NCBI GenBank assembly: GCA_002502625.1
Contig: DAPV01000046.1
Span: forward strand, 1 to 55,129
From: Euryarchaeota archaeon UBA125
Lineage (GTDB): Archaea; Thermoplasmatota; Poseidoniia; Poseidoniales; Thalassarchaeaceae
DNA: 55,129 nt
Direction of reading: 5' to 3'
Below, piece by piece: positions 26,062 through 34,051 of this stretch. Each line of letters opens with the position of its first letter. Within the stretch, counting starts at the first letter, position 1. The position numbers were made by a program, and so were the translations under genes. A model generated the notes under the pieces. The model saw only the letters and a program-made list of their open reading frames with translations. It had not been told where the DNA came from and did no database searches.

Positions 26062-26994
26062 CTATTCTTCTTCTAGGTAAGATGTGAATGGAATTGCACC
26101 GACTTCTCTGAGGCCATCAATCATTTCACCAATCAGGCATTGCCCCTCAGCAGCAGGAAGATCACATCTTACTCTTCTCTCTCCAAAGAGTAATGTTAGG
26201 CCCCAAGCTTGGGTTGCATCAATATCTTTGAATTCAGATAGAGCAAATGTTTCAGCAGGCAAACGAAATAATCCTAATAATTTCCCAGATACTGAAACTC
26301 CAGATTCACTAATAATTATTCGATGGTTCCCTTCAAAAATTCTGTTAGATCGATTCAGGAAAACTATCAAAATCAATGATACAAAAACCCCTAAGGCCCA
26401 ACCATAAGACATTCCGTATTGACTGAATCCAATTATATTTCCAGAAAATAATAGTGAGAGTGGACCTAACACTAAACTGCATGCAAGTAAGAGAGCAGCA
26501 AAAAGAAAACCAACAGCAGGAATTTCACTTGGAAGATCCATGATTACTTCTTTTTCTCTAACACTAACAGAACCACTCATGGATGGAGTTCTAACAGGAC
26601 GTGGCCAACGACCGGGGTGACGTGCTATCTGCTGAAGAACCGTAAGACCATGTTCATCCCTTTCTACTATTCGTCCAGTATGCTCTATTAATCGAGAGCT
26701 ACCTAATTTCGCTATCTCTTCCGCAACAGATAACGCATCCGATTCAGAACCCAATGAAATTAAAGGACGAGGCCCTTCTTTGCTTTCTAGTAAAATTCTC
26801 CAAGTTGGAACCAATGAGCGCTCAATCTTCTCAGTTCGAATAGCCAATATTTCTCCGGGTTCGTACCTAGCCTCTGCATCTTCGATTTGAATTAACACCG
26901 AACCTGAATCTTCTGAAAACCTCATAGTTGATTGAACTGAAATCTCCAATAGACCATTCTTGGCCCTGTTCGAACCGAATGCGCGCCAAGTCAT
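26062..26994 (-). CDS. Unknown membrane protein with two transmembrane helices (310 aa)
   Basis: Not recognised. The N-terminal about 155 residues are soluble and beta-rich (a strand pattern such as SVLIQIEDAEARYEPGEILAI). Two hydrophobic helices follow at about 160-185 (AVGFLFAALLLACSLVLGPLSLLF) and about 195-220 (YGWALGVFVSLILIVFLN). A C-terminal soluble domain (IIISESGVSVSGKLLGLFRLP...) resembles small PH-like domains that follow paired helices in other membrane proteins. There is no signal peptide and no catalytic motif. It reads away from the NifS-like gene (51 bases between starts) and converges on the tRNA gene. The function is unknown. Confidence 0.8.
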   Translation of the reverse strand: MTWRAFGSNRAKNGLLEISVQSTMRFSEDSGSVLIQIEDAEARYEPGEILAIRTEKIERSLVPTWRILLESKEGPRPLISLGSESDALSVAEEIAKLGSSRLIEHTGRIVERDEHGLTVLQQIARHPGRWPRPVRTPSMSGSVSVREKEVIMDLPSEIPAVGFLFAALLLACSLVLGPLSLLFSGNIIGFSQYGMSYGWALGVFVSLILIVFLNRSNRIFEGNHRIIISESGVSVSGKLLGLFRLPAETFALSEFKDIDATQAWGLTLLFGERRVRCDLPAAEGQCLIGEMIDGLREVGAIPFTSYLEEE

Positions 26995-27045
26995 GTACTG
27001 TCGCCTATACTCTAACTATTTCATCGGTGTTGTTTTCCGAAGGGC

Positions 27046-28095
27046 ATGGACGGCGATTCGACAAGTGTCGATATGATCTCGGCATCGACCCTTCACCCAC
27101 TAGCAAAAGAAGAGATAATTGCAAGTCTTGAAGGGTATCAACATCGAGCGAGTGGCTTTAGCGAACCATCATTTTTAATTTCTCAACAATTAGAAAAAAG
27201 AAGAAACGATTTAGAAATTTTGCTAGGAAGTAAGGGGACAATTTGGTTCACATCAGGTGCAGATGAATCAGCAACTTGGGCCATAAGGGGACTTCTTTCT
27301 ACAAATTCGAAAAAAGGAAGTAAAATAGATGTAAAGGAAGATGCTCATATCTCTTTAATCAATGCTGCAAAAAGATTCGGAGGTGATTCAGGAAAAACAG
27401 TCATTTCTGCTGCATCGGCCATGGACATTGAAACGGGTAGAATATTAGATTTGAAGAATTGGAATGACGACGCAATTCAACGACATGGGTCACCTAGGAA
27501 GGTATTGGATGCCAGAGGAGCAATAGGAAGAATCTCAATATCAGAAATGTCACTTTTTGCAGATGCAATTATACTTGATTCAGAAAGTTTTGGGGGCCCC
27601 ATGGGAATTGGAGCATTATGGATCAAACATGGAGTACGTATTCAACCATTGATTGAAGGGAGTGGTCAAGAAAAAGGACGAAGAGGAGGAACTGTACCTG
27701 TAGGACTTGTTAATGCATTTGTTGAGGTAGCAATCCAACTAGAAGAAAACAGAATTAAAAATACCAAATTATGGAATCAATTGCATAACAGATTAGAATC
27801 AAGGATTATACAAAATGGAGGAGAAATCTTCGGCGTAGATCAAGAAAGAGCTCCAGGAATCACTTGTCTAAGTCTCCCTGGTCCCCCAGCAGAGATTTAT
27901 CTTCAACACTTAGAGCAAAGAGGGTTTATCGCAGCACCAAGTAGTGGGTGCACTGCAACTGCAGGTAAACCGTCACATGTACTTACTTCGATGGGTATAA
28001 AAAATGAAACTGCACTGAGAGCTATCAGAATTAGTCTACAGCCAGATACTACCGAAGAGATATTAGAAAATTTGATCAATGCACTGTTAAATTAA
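27046..28095 (+). CDS. Aminotransferase class V / NifS-like protein lacking the PLP lysine
   Basis: A 349-residue protein that follows the IscS/NifS fold along its length: IWFTSGADESATWAI (IscS TSGATESNN), LDARGAIGRISI (IscS VDAAQSVGK), PMGIGALWI, and GSGQEKGRRGGTVPVGL (IscS GGGQERGLRSGT). The C-terminus has SSGCTATAGKPSHVLTSMG, with Cys302 at the sulfur-carrying position. At the PLP-lysine site, where IscS has GHKIYGPKG, the sequence is DSESFGGPMG, so the His-Lys pair is Glu180-Ser181. The usual Gln after the PLP-binding Asp is also Gly. It therefore probably cannot form the internal aldimine and may be a non-catalytic or redirected paralogue. The bases encoding this site were read directly and show no frameshift. 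Confidence 0.85.
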   Translation: MDGDSTSVDMISASTLHPLAKEEIIASLEGYQHRASGFSEPSFLISQQLEKRRNDLEILLGSKGTIWFTSGADESATWAIRGLLSTNSKKGSKIDVKEDAHISLINAAKRFGGDSGKTVISAASAMDIETGRILDLKNWNDDAIQRHGSPRKVLDARGAIGRISISEMSLFADAIILDSESFGGPMGIGALWIKHGVRIQPLIEGSGQEKGRRGGTVPVGLVNAFVEVAIQLEENRIKNTKLWNQLHNRLESRIIQNGGEIFGVDQERAPGITCLSLPGPPAEIYLQHLEQRGFIAAPSSGCTATAGKPSHVLTSMGIKNETALRAIRISLQPDTTEEILENLINALLN

Positions 28096-28497
28096 TCATT
28101 TTATTCTACTGAAAGAACATCCAATTTCACCTTCGCCTTCGATGACTGCAAGTTTAGATACAGATACGGAGGCACCAATTACTTCTGGAGGATGTAAACA
28201 TCCTTCGAGAATCTCAGAAGCCAACGACTCCAACAAATTAAAACGCCTTGAGATTACGATTTGATTAACTAAAGTTCTTAGATAATCGTAATCAACAACA
28301 GCATCGATTTCATCCCTTACAGGAGATGATGAACCAGAAATATGGACCTCAATATCAAATGAAACTGGCTGTAGAACTCCTTGTTCATGAGGAAGTATTC
28401 CAATATCTATGTCTATTTTCCAGTTTTTGACAAATAAAGATGTGACACCCTCAGATCTTTGAGATAAAATATCTACTAGAATACTACTTTCAGTCAT
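28096..28497 (-). CDS. folB: Dihydroneopterin aldolase-like (FolB family) protein
   Basis: A 133-residue protein with the tunnelling T-fold pattern of FolB. It has an N-terminal strand with the KNWKIDIDIGILPHEQG motif (FolB: GIxxHExx), DYDYLRTLVNQIVISRRFNLLESLASEI (FolB: DYxxL...FxLxExLA) and a C-terminal beta hairpin ASVSVSKLAVIEG. FolB converts dihydroneopterin to 6-hydroxymethyl-dihydropterin. The ATG at 28497 overlaps the stop of the upstream reductase gene by 8 bases (ATGACTGA), which fixes the start and implies translational coupling. A longer frame starting at 28560 would overlap the reductase much more and is less likely. The partner reductase supports a pterin role. Confidence 0.85.
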   Translation of the reverse strand: MTESSILVDILSQRSEGVTSLFVKNWKIDIDIGILPHEQGVLQPVSFDIEVHISGSSSPVRDEIDAVVDYDYLRTLVNQIVISRRFNLLESLASEILEGCLHPPEVIGASVSVSKLAVIEGEGEIGCSFSRIK

Positions 28498-29290
28498 CAA
28501 GACCCTCCGTTTCAAAAACAACATCCCGAGACCTGCCAAGCAAATGCTCTCCAGCATCAACTACCAAAGATTGAGCAGTAACTGATTTTGCCCTAAATAA
28601 GAAAGTGACCGCTTCTGCAATATCACTTGGAGAGGGACCATATCCTAACGGAGATTCAGATTGAGCTTTTTCAAATCCTGATGACGTTTGATCGGGGCTG
28701 GCTAAGACATGTCCAGGGAGAACCGCATTTACTCGACAGAATGGGGCGAATTCTTTGGCCATCATGATGGTTGCTCCCGATAATGCATGCTTACTCAAAG
28801 TGTATGAAAAATGGTCAGGATGAGGGGCGACCAGTTTTTGATCAAGTATATTCACAATACAGGGTGAAATTTTTTGTTCAAAACTAGAGACATCAATTTC
28901 TTTGAGGTAGTTGTACAGAAGACTAGATAGTAAAATAGGTGCTATAGAATTCACCTTGTAATGAGAAATAAGAGATTCAGATTTAACATTTGAAGGGGCA
29001 TCCCATTGAAACATACTGGCACAATTAACTAATCCTACGAGTGTGGTGTCATTTGGAAGGGATTCTATTGAATCACTGAACAGTTTTTGAGGAGAATCTA
29101 ACGATTCAAGATTTCCTTCAACAATTGTACAACTTGATCCTAATGAACGAATTTCATCAGCAACCAAATTTATCCCATTATCTACTGATCGAGTTTGTAT
29201 AACGACATGGAAACCACTGGATGCAAGAGACAAAGAGATAGAGCGACCAATACGACGGCCCCCACCTGTGACCAATACTGCCCCATTCAT
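28490..29290 (-). CDS. Short-chain dehydrogenase, pteridine reductase/FolM-like
   Basis: A 266-residue SDR. The cofactor motif TGGGRRIGRSI, with two arginines in place of the usual SGIG, is the TGxxxRIG signature of pteridine reductases and dihydromonapterin reductase, and favours NADPH. NCASMFQWDAPS occupies the NNAS position and YTLSKHALSG provides the catalytic Tyr-Lys. FNILDQ-like sequence precedes it. The likely reaction is reduction of dihydropterin or dihydrofolate to the tetrahydro form. It is translationally coupled to a FolB-like gene, so a shared pterin-cofactor pathway is likely. The specific substrate is inferred from motif and neighbour. The start ATG is 95 bases from the lipA start, on the opposite strand. 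Confidence 0.86.
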   Translation of the reverse strand: MNGAVLVTGGGRRIGRSISLSLASSGFHVVIQTRSVDNGINLVADEIRSLGSSCTIVEGNLESLDSPQKLFSDSIESLPNDTTLVGLVNCASMFQWDAPSNVKSESLISHYKVNSIAPILLSSLLYNYLKEIDVSSFEQKISPCIVNILDQKLVAPHPDHFSYTLSKHALSGATIMMAKEFAPFCRVNAVLPGHVLASPDQTSSGFEKAQSESPLGYGPSPSDIAEAVTFLFRAKSVTAQSLVVDAGEHLLGRSRDVVFETEGLDD

Positions 29291-29370
29291 ATTATGACGC
29301 CAATGACTGAAGATTTGAGTATACCGATGAAGTAAATTTAGCGAACGGTTAATCGGGTAGGGCTCAAACA

Positions 29371-29379
29371 GAGGGGTGA
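29371..29379 (+). promoter_or_regulatory. Ribosome-binding site deciding the lipA start
   Basis: GAGGGGTGA lies just upstream of the ATG at 29385. An alternative GTG start at 29376 lies within this site and is therefore unlikely to be used. Confidence 0.6.
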
Positions 29380-29384
29380 ATCAC

Positions 29385-30443
29385 ATGGAGCCGATGCGCC
29401 TACCTGTTGTTGAAACAGTAGATATTGCACCTTCAGGATGCTCGACTGGTACAACATTATCACCAAAAGAAAAGAGAAAAGCATTGAGGAAAAGACTCCC
29501 TGCATGGTTCAAAACCGCCCTTCCAACGGGAGAAGCCCAAGACCGATTTAATTTCACAAAATCAACGATTGAGGGTGGATCTCTCAATACTGTTTGTGAA
29601 GAAGCAAGGTGTCCGAATATTCACGATTGTTGGGGAAGAGGAACTGCTACATTCATGATTGCAGGTGAAGAATGCACTAGAGGATGCAGATTTTGTGCAG
29701 TTGGAACCATAAAAACTCCATTACCGCTTGATCCTGATGAGCCAAAAAGACTAGCTGATGCTGTAAAAGACATGGCATTATCATATGTTGTAATTACAGT
29801 GGTAAATAGAGATGATTTACCAGACGGAGGTGCATCTCACTACAGAAACTGTATAGACGCAATTCATGAAGTTAGACCCGATATGGGATTGGAATTATTG
29901 TGCAGTGACTTAGATGGAAACTTCGAGGCTCTTTCCAACCTCCTTGAAGGGGCCCCTTTAGACGTTTTCGCGCATAATGTAGAATGTGTTCCTCGCATGG
30001 ATTCCAAAGTTAGAGACCCAAGAGCATCATTTACTCAATCAAAGAAAATATTACAAGAAGCAAAAAGAATCAGACCGGATATCCTTACAAAAACTAGCAT
30101 CATGGTAGGAGTAGGAGAAACTGATGAAGAGATTTCAGACACAATGAGAGATCTTCGAACAATAGATGTGGATTTACTTACAATTGGACAATATCTTCAA
30201 CCATCAGATAAACATCTACCCATTGATAGATTCCCAGAGCCATCCAGATATGCCGATTGGGATACTGAAGCAAGGGAAATGGGATACAAAGGAGTTGCTT
30301 GTGGACCATTAGTTCGTTCATCTTTTAGAGCAGGGTTGCTAAAAGACGAGGCCTATGGCGCTCCTCCAGCTGTTACTAGATCACAAACTAACTCTGCTAT
30401 TTCTCATCTGAGTTTTAGCGATTCGTTACTTGAGAGAATATAG
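29385..30443 (+). CDS. lipA: Lipoyl synthase
   Basis: Radical SAM enzyme that inserts two sulfurs into the octanoyl chain on lipoyl domains. Both 4Fe-4S motifs are visible: the auxiliary cluster CEEARCPNIHDCWG (C-x4-C-x5-C) and the radical-SAM motif GEECTRGCRFCAVG (C-x3-C-x2-C). Substrate and SAM segments include VVITVVNRDDLPDGGASHY, VFAHNVECVPR, TSIMVGVGE and TIGQYLQPS. The C-terminal GPLVRSSFRA contains the conserved RSS serine that ligates the auxiliary cluster. The 352 residues are slightly above the family norm because of a roughly 40-residue N-terminal extension. It opens a module with the 2-oxoacid dehydrogenase genes and lipB. Confidence 0.97.
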   Translation: MEPMRLPVVETVDIAPSGCSTGTTLSPKEKRKALRKRLPAWFKTALPTGEAQDRFNFTKSTIEGGSLNTVCEEARCPNIHDCWGRGTATFMIAGEECTRGCRFCAVGTIKTPLPLDPDEPKRLADAVKDMALSYVVITVVNRDDLPDGGASHYRNCIDAIHEVRPDMGLELLCSDLDGNFEALSNLLEGAPLDVFAHNVECVPRMDSKVRDPRASFTQSKKILQEAKRIRPDILTKTSIMVGVGETDEEISDTMRDLRTIDVDLLTIGQYLQPSDKHLPIDRFPEPSRYADWDTEAREMGYKGVACGPLVRSSFRAGLLKDEAYGAPPAVTRSQTNSAISHLSFSDSLLERI

Positions 30444-30499
30444 ATCTAGAAGAGATGCTTCATCGGAATGATATTATCGCACCGACTTAACTCAGTACC

Positions 30500-31738
30500 A
30501 TGACGGATGAGGTTCCACTAGCAACCGCAGAACCTTTTCGTGTACCTACTGCCCCTTGTAGGCCAGAAGATGAATCTTCATTTCCCGCTTGGGAATGGAT
30601 GCCAGAAGATCTCCCTCTACTACCCATAGATTGCTCATCAGAAGACACAAAAGAACATGCATATGGATTACTAAGAGTAATCGATGATGACGGAAAAGCA
30701 GGAGGAGAATGGAATCCGAAACTTGACCCCGAAATCTTGAAAACTGGCCTAGAATATATGCTAAGATTACGAATTTTTGACGAGAGGATGATGAAACTTC
30801 AAAGAACTGGAAAATTGTCTTTCTATATGCGATCATTTGGAGAAGAAGCAATTGCTATCGCACAAACAATGGCACTAGAACAACATGATTGGGTATTCCC
30901 CTCTTATCGTCAACCTGGTGCCCAATTTGTACGAGGTAGAGATATGGTCAGCATGATGAATCATTGTATTGGAAATGAGATGGACAATGTAAAGGGTAGG
31001 CAAATGCCTGTCCATTACACTTGGAAAGAGGGGCACTTCATTTCAATTTCTAGTCCAGTTGGCACTCAATTCAATCAAGCAGTAGGAGTTGCTATGGCTT
31101 CAGCTTACAAAGGCGATGATCAAGTGACAATTACTTGGCTGGGAGATGGCACTAGTGCACAAGGTGATTATCACTATGGACTAAACTTCGCATCGGTTTA
31201 CAAACCTCCTGTGATACTCTGTATTGTAAATAACCAGTTTGCAATTTCAACTCATGCAAATCTAGCTACAGGAGGGCCGAATTTTGCTTCACGAGGATTG
31301 CCTTATGGGATACCTTCTATCAGAGTAGATGGAAATGATTTTCTAGCCTTATATTCGATTACTAAATGGGCTAGAGATCGTGCTTCTGCAGGCCATGGAG
31401 CCACTCATCTTGAAGTATACACATATCGAGCAGGTGCGCATTCAAGTAGCGATGATCCATCTAGGTATCGTCCAAAAGATGACCACTTACATTGGCCAGG
31501 AGGGGACCCCATTGAACGTTTGAAAAATCATATGATTTCAATAGGAATATGGTCAGAGGAAAAACATGGAGAATTAATCGAAAAAATAGATTCAGAAGTA
31601 GTTGCATCATACAAAGAAGCAACATCATATGGTGATCTTGCAAATGGGCCTTACCCCCCTGCATCTACCATTTTCACAGAAGTTTACGAAACAGTGCCGT
31701 GGCATGTTCAAGAACAGCGAGAGGAATTAGGGAAGTGA
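30500..31738 (+). CDS. pdhA: 2-oxoacid (pyruvate-type) dehydrogenase E1 component, alpha subunit
   Basis: Thiamine diphosphate-dependent decarboxylase subunit, 412 residues. The ThDP motif is visible as WLGDGTSAQGDYHYGLNFASVYKPPVILCIVNN in overlapping pieces (GDG ... NN). Other family segments are FDERMMKLQRTGKLSFYM, HDWVFPSYRQPGA and the phosphorylation-loop region YRAGAHSSSDDPSRYR. The N-terminal 70 residues are an extension rich in Pro/Glu/Asp. Motif choice resembles branched-chain 2-oxoacid and archaeal/Gram-positive pyruvate dehydrogenases; pyruvate and branched-chain oxoacids are both possible substrates. The beta subunit starts 4 bases after the stop. Confidence 0.93.
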   Translation: MTDEVPLATAEPFRVPTAPCRPEDESSFPAWEWMPEDLPLLPIDCSSEDTKEHAYGLLRVIDDDGKAGGEWNPKLDPEILKTGLEYMLRLRIFDERMMKLQRTGKLSFYMRSFGEEAIAIAQTMALEQHDWVFPSYRQPGAQFVRGRDMVSMMNHCIGNEMDNVKGRQMPVHYTWKEGHFISISSPVGTQFNQAVGVAMASAYKGDDQVTITWLGDGTSAQGDYHYGLNFASVYKPPVILCIVNNQFAISTHANLATGGPNFASRGLPYGIPSIRVDGNDFLALYSITKWARDRASAGHGATHLEVYTYRAGAHSSSDDPSRYRPKDDHLHWPGGDPIERLKNHMISIGIWSEEKHGELIEKIDSEVVASYKEATSYGDLANGPYPPASTIFTEVYETVPWHVQEQREELGK

Positions 31739-31742
31739 TTTC

Positions 31743-32753
31743 ATGGCTGAAATGAATATTATAGAGGCTCTAAAATCATCGTTAGATGATTTAATGAAAA
31801 GGGACCCAAATGTTCTGACTTTCGGAGAAGATGTAGGTTATTTCGGAGGAGTATTCAGAGTAACTGATGGCCTTCAAGAAAAATATGGAGCGCATCGAGT
31901 CTTTGACACACCATTAGCAGAAGGAGGAATTGCTTCTATGGCCATGGGCATGGGACTAAATGGACTAAGGCCAGTGGCAGAGATTCAATTTGCCGACTAT
32001 ATATTCCCTGCATATGATCAAATTGTGAATGAAATTGCTAAGGTTAGGCATCGTTCTGGAGGCGAATTTACTGCCCCGGTAACTTTCCGAACACCTGCCG
32101 GTGGAGGCATTAGAGGAGGACACCACCATTCACAATCTCCAGAGTCTCAATTTACACATACTCCAGGTCTAAAGGTAGTGTACTGTTCCACTCCTTTGAA
32201 TGCAAAGGGATTACTTACCTCTTCTGTTGAGTGTAATGACCCAGTAATTTTCTTCGAGCCAAAACGTTGCTACAATGGTCCATTCTATGGTGACCCGCAT
32301 AAACTCTCAACCTGGAAAGGCCACCCTGATGCTGATGTTCCAGAGGGAGAATTCAGAATACCATTAGAACAGGCCAATATGGTTATGGAAGGAAATGACT
32401 GCACAGTTATTGCATGGGGCACTATGGTTCACATTTGCCAACAAGCAATCAAAGAAAGTGGAGTTTCATGCGATTTAATTGATTTACAAACTTTAGTTCC
32501 GTGGGATCGCGACACTGTCGTTTCATCTGTCAAAAAGACAGGACGATGTGTGATAGTTCATGAAGCCCCTAAGACTAGTGGGTTTGGTGCAGAGATGTCG
32601 GCAAGCATCCAAGAACGTTGTTTCTATCACCTTGAATCTCCTATTACTAGAGTTACAGGATGGGATACTCCATTCCCCCATACTACTGAATGGGATTATA
32701 TCCCTAGTACCGAACGGATTTCTAAGGCCATCAGGGCCACACAGGAGGATTGA
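31743..32753 (+). CDS. pdhB: 2-oxoacid (pyruvate-type) dehydrogenase E1 component, beta subunit
   Basis: The partner of the preceding alpha subunit, 336 residues. It contains FGEDVGYFGGVFRVTDGL, VFDTPLAEGGIASMAMG, IQFADYIFPAYDQIVNE and HHHSQSPESQFTHTPGLKVV, all standard for the beta chain, with the E2-facing C-terminal segment RVTGWDTPFPHT. The alpha and beta chains form the heterotetramer that decarboxylates a 2-oxoacid and loads the acyl group on lipoyl-E2. The end of the gene overlaps the region just before the E2 ATG, giving close coupling. Confidence 0.94.
   Translation: MAEMNIIEALKSSLDDLMKRDPNVLTFGEDVGYFGGVFRVTDGLQEKYGAHRVFDTPLAEGGIASMAMGMGLNGLRPVAEIQFADYIFPAYDQIVNEIAKVRHRSGGEFTAPVTFRTPAGGGIRGGHHHSQSPESQFTHTPGLKVVYCSTPLNAKGLLTSSVECNDPVIFFEPKRCYNGPFYGDPHKLSTWKGHPDADVPEGEFRIPLEQANMVMEGNDCTVIAWGTMVHICQQAIKESGVSCDLIDLQTLVPWDRDTVVSSVKKTGRCVIVHEAPKTSGFGAEMSASIQERCFYHLESPITRVTGWDTPFPHTTEWDYIPSTERISKAIRATQED
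32743..32748 (+). promoter_or_regulatory. Ribosome-binding site of the E2 gene
   Basis: AGGAGG ends 7 bases before the ATG at 32756 and overlaps the end of the E1 beta gene. It supports the ATG rather than the TTG at 32750, which sits too close to the site. Confidence 0.6.
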
Positions 32754-32755
32754 GC

Positions 32756-34042
32756 ATGGGAACCTACGAATTCAGACTTCCAGATATTGGTGAAGGTGTT
32801 GTGGAAGGAGAAATTGTTTCCTGGCATGTTTCAGTAGGAGATGTCGTCACAGAAGACCAACCTCTTCTTGAGGTAATGACAGATAAGGCATCAGTAGAAA
32901 TCCCTAGTCCAGTAGATGGAAAAATCACTTCCACAACTGGAGAACCTGGAGAAATTATCCCTGTTGGACAAGTATGTATTGTGTTCGAGGTGGAGGGCGA
33001 AGGTAATGCATCTGCACAAGAAGTAGATGAGGTTCCAGAACCTGATTCGGCTCCGGCTCCTGCTCCTGCTCCTGCTCCGGCTCCTGCTCCTGCTCCTGCT
33101 CCTACCCCGGCTCCGGCTCCTGCCCCTGCTCCTGCTCCTGTTCTTACTCCTTCAGGAGGAAAAACATTAGCAAGTCCCGCAGTTAGACAAAGGGCGAGAT
33201 TAGCAGGAATTGATATCTCTGGTGTGAATGGAAGTGGACCAGCGGGTAGAGTTACTAATGCAGATCTTGACTCACATATTGCATCAGGAGGTTCAGTTCC
33301 TGCAAGTACTCCAATGTCTCCTTCAACACCTAGAGGACAGAGACTTAATGGAGTTGAAGAAGTACCAGTAATAGGGTTAAGAAGAAAAATCGCTGAGAAA
33401 ATGGTTGAATCAAAAACAAGAATCCCTCACTTTTCATATTTTGAAGATGTAGATGTTACTGAGTTAGAATCTCTTCGGCAATATCTGAATTCAACACGTG
33501 CAGATGGACAACCTAAACTAACATACTTGCCATTCATCATGTTGGCTTTAGCAAAAATCATGCCTCAACACCCTGAATGTAATGGTATATACGACGAAGA
33601 AGCAGGACATGTTCTTCGTCATCAAGCAGTTCACCTTGGAATTGCAACTCAAACTGAGAGAGGACTATATGTGCCTGTTGTCAAACATGTAGAATCAATG
33701 GACGTATGGACAGCTGCGAGTGAAATGCAAAGAGTTTCAGGGGCTGCAAGAGATGGTACTGCATCCCTTGATGATCTCAGTGGATCGACATTTACTATCA
33801 CAAGTCTTGGTAGAGATGGAGGATTAGGAGCAACACCGATTATCAATCATCCTGAAATGGCAATTCTTGGAGTTCACAAAGCTACAGAAAGACCTGCTGT
33901 TGTAAATGGTAAAATCGAAATTCGTCGCATAATGAACCTCTCGTCTTCTTTCGACCATAGAGTGATTGATGGGGCCGATGGAGCTGCACTAGTTCAACAT
34001 CTAAAACGGATGCTAGAACATCCTGCTATGATTTTCATGTGA
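32756..34042 (+). CDS. pdhC: Dihydrolipoyl acyltransferase E2 component
   Basis: The core subunit of the complex, 428 residues. Residues 2-80 form a single lipoyl domain with EVMTDKASVEIPSP; Lys44 is the lipoylation site. Residues about 98-130 are a long Ala-Pro linker. A peripheral-subunit-binding domain follows (LASPAVRQRARLAGIDISGV...GRVTNADL), then a catalytic domain of about 230 residues with the active-site motif SSFDHRVIDGADGA (HxxxDG) near residue 400. The catalytic segment resembles branched-chain and pyruvate E2s. The lipoyl group depends on LipA and LipB encoded on either side. Confidence 0.95.
   Translation: MGTYEFRLPDIGEGVVEGEIVSWHVSVGDVVTEDQPLLEVMTDKASVEIPSPVDGKITSTTGEPGEIIPVGQVCIVFEVEGEGNASAQEVDEVPEPDSAPAPAPAPAPAPAPAPAPTPAPAPAPAPAPVLTPSGGKTLASPAVRQRARLAGIDISGVNGSGPAGRVTNADLDSHIASGGSVPASTPMSPSTPRGQRLNGVEEVPVIGLRRKIAEKMVESKTRIPHFSYFEDVDVTELESLRQYLNSTRADGQPKLTYLPFIMLALAKIMPQHPECNGIYDEEAGHVLRHQAVHLGIATQTERGLYVPVVKHVESMDVWTAASEMQRVSGAARDGTASLDDLSGSTFTITSLGRDGGLGATPIINHPEMAILGVHKATERPAVVNGKIEIRRIMNLSSSFDHRVIDGADGAALVQHLKRMLEHPAMIFM
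33049..33141 (+). repeat. Ala-Pro coding hexanucleotide repeat in the E2 linker
   Basis: About 93 bases of near-perfect GCTCCT/GCTCCG repeats encoding an (Ala-Pro)n linker with one Thr-Pro interruption. Such linkers are stiff and keep the lipoyl arm mobile. The DNA tract is prone to slippage, so repeat number may vary among relatives. Confidence 0.9.
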
Positions 34043-34051
34043 GGGATTTCA

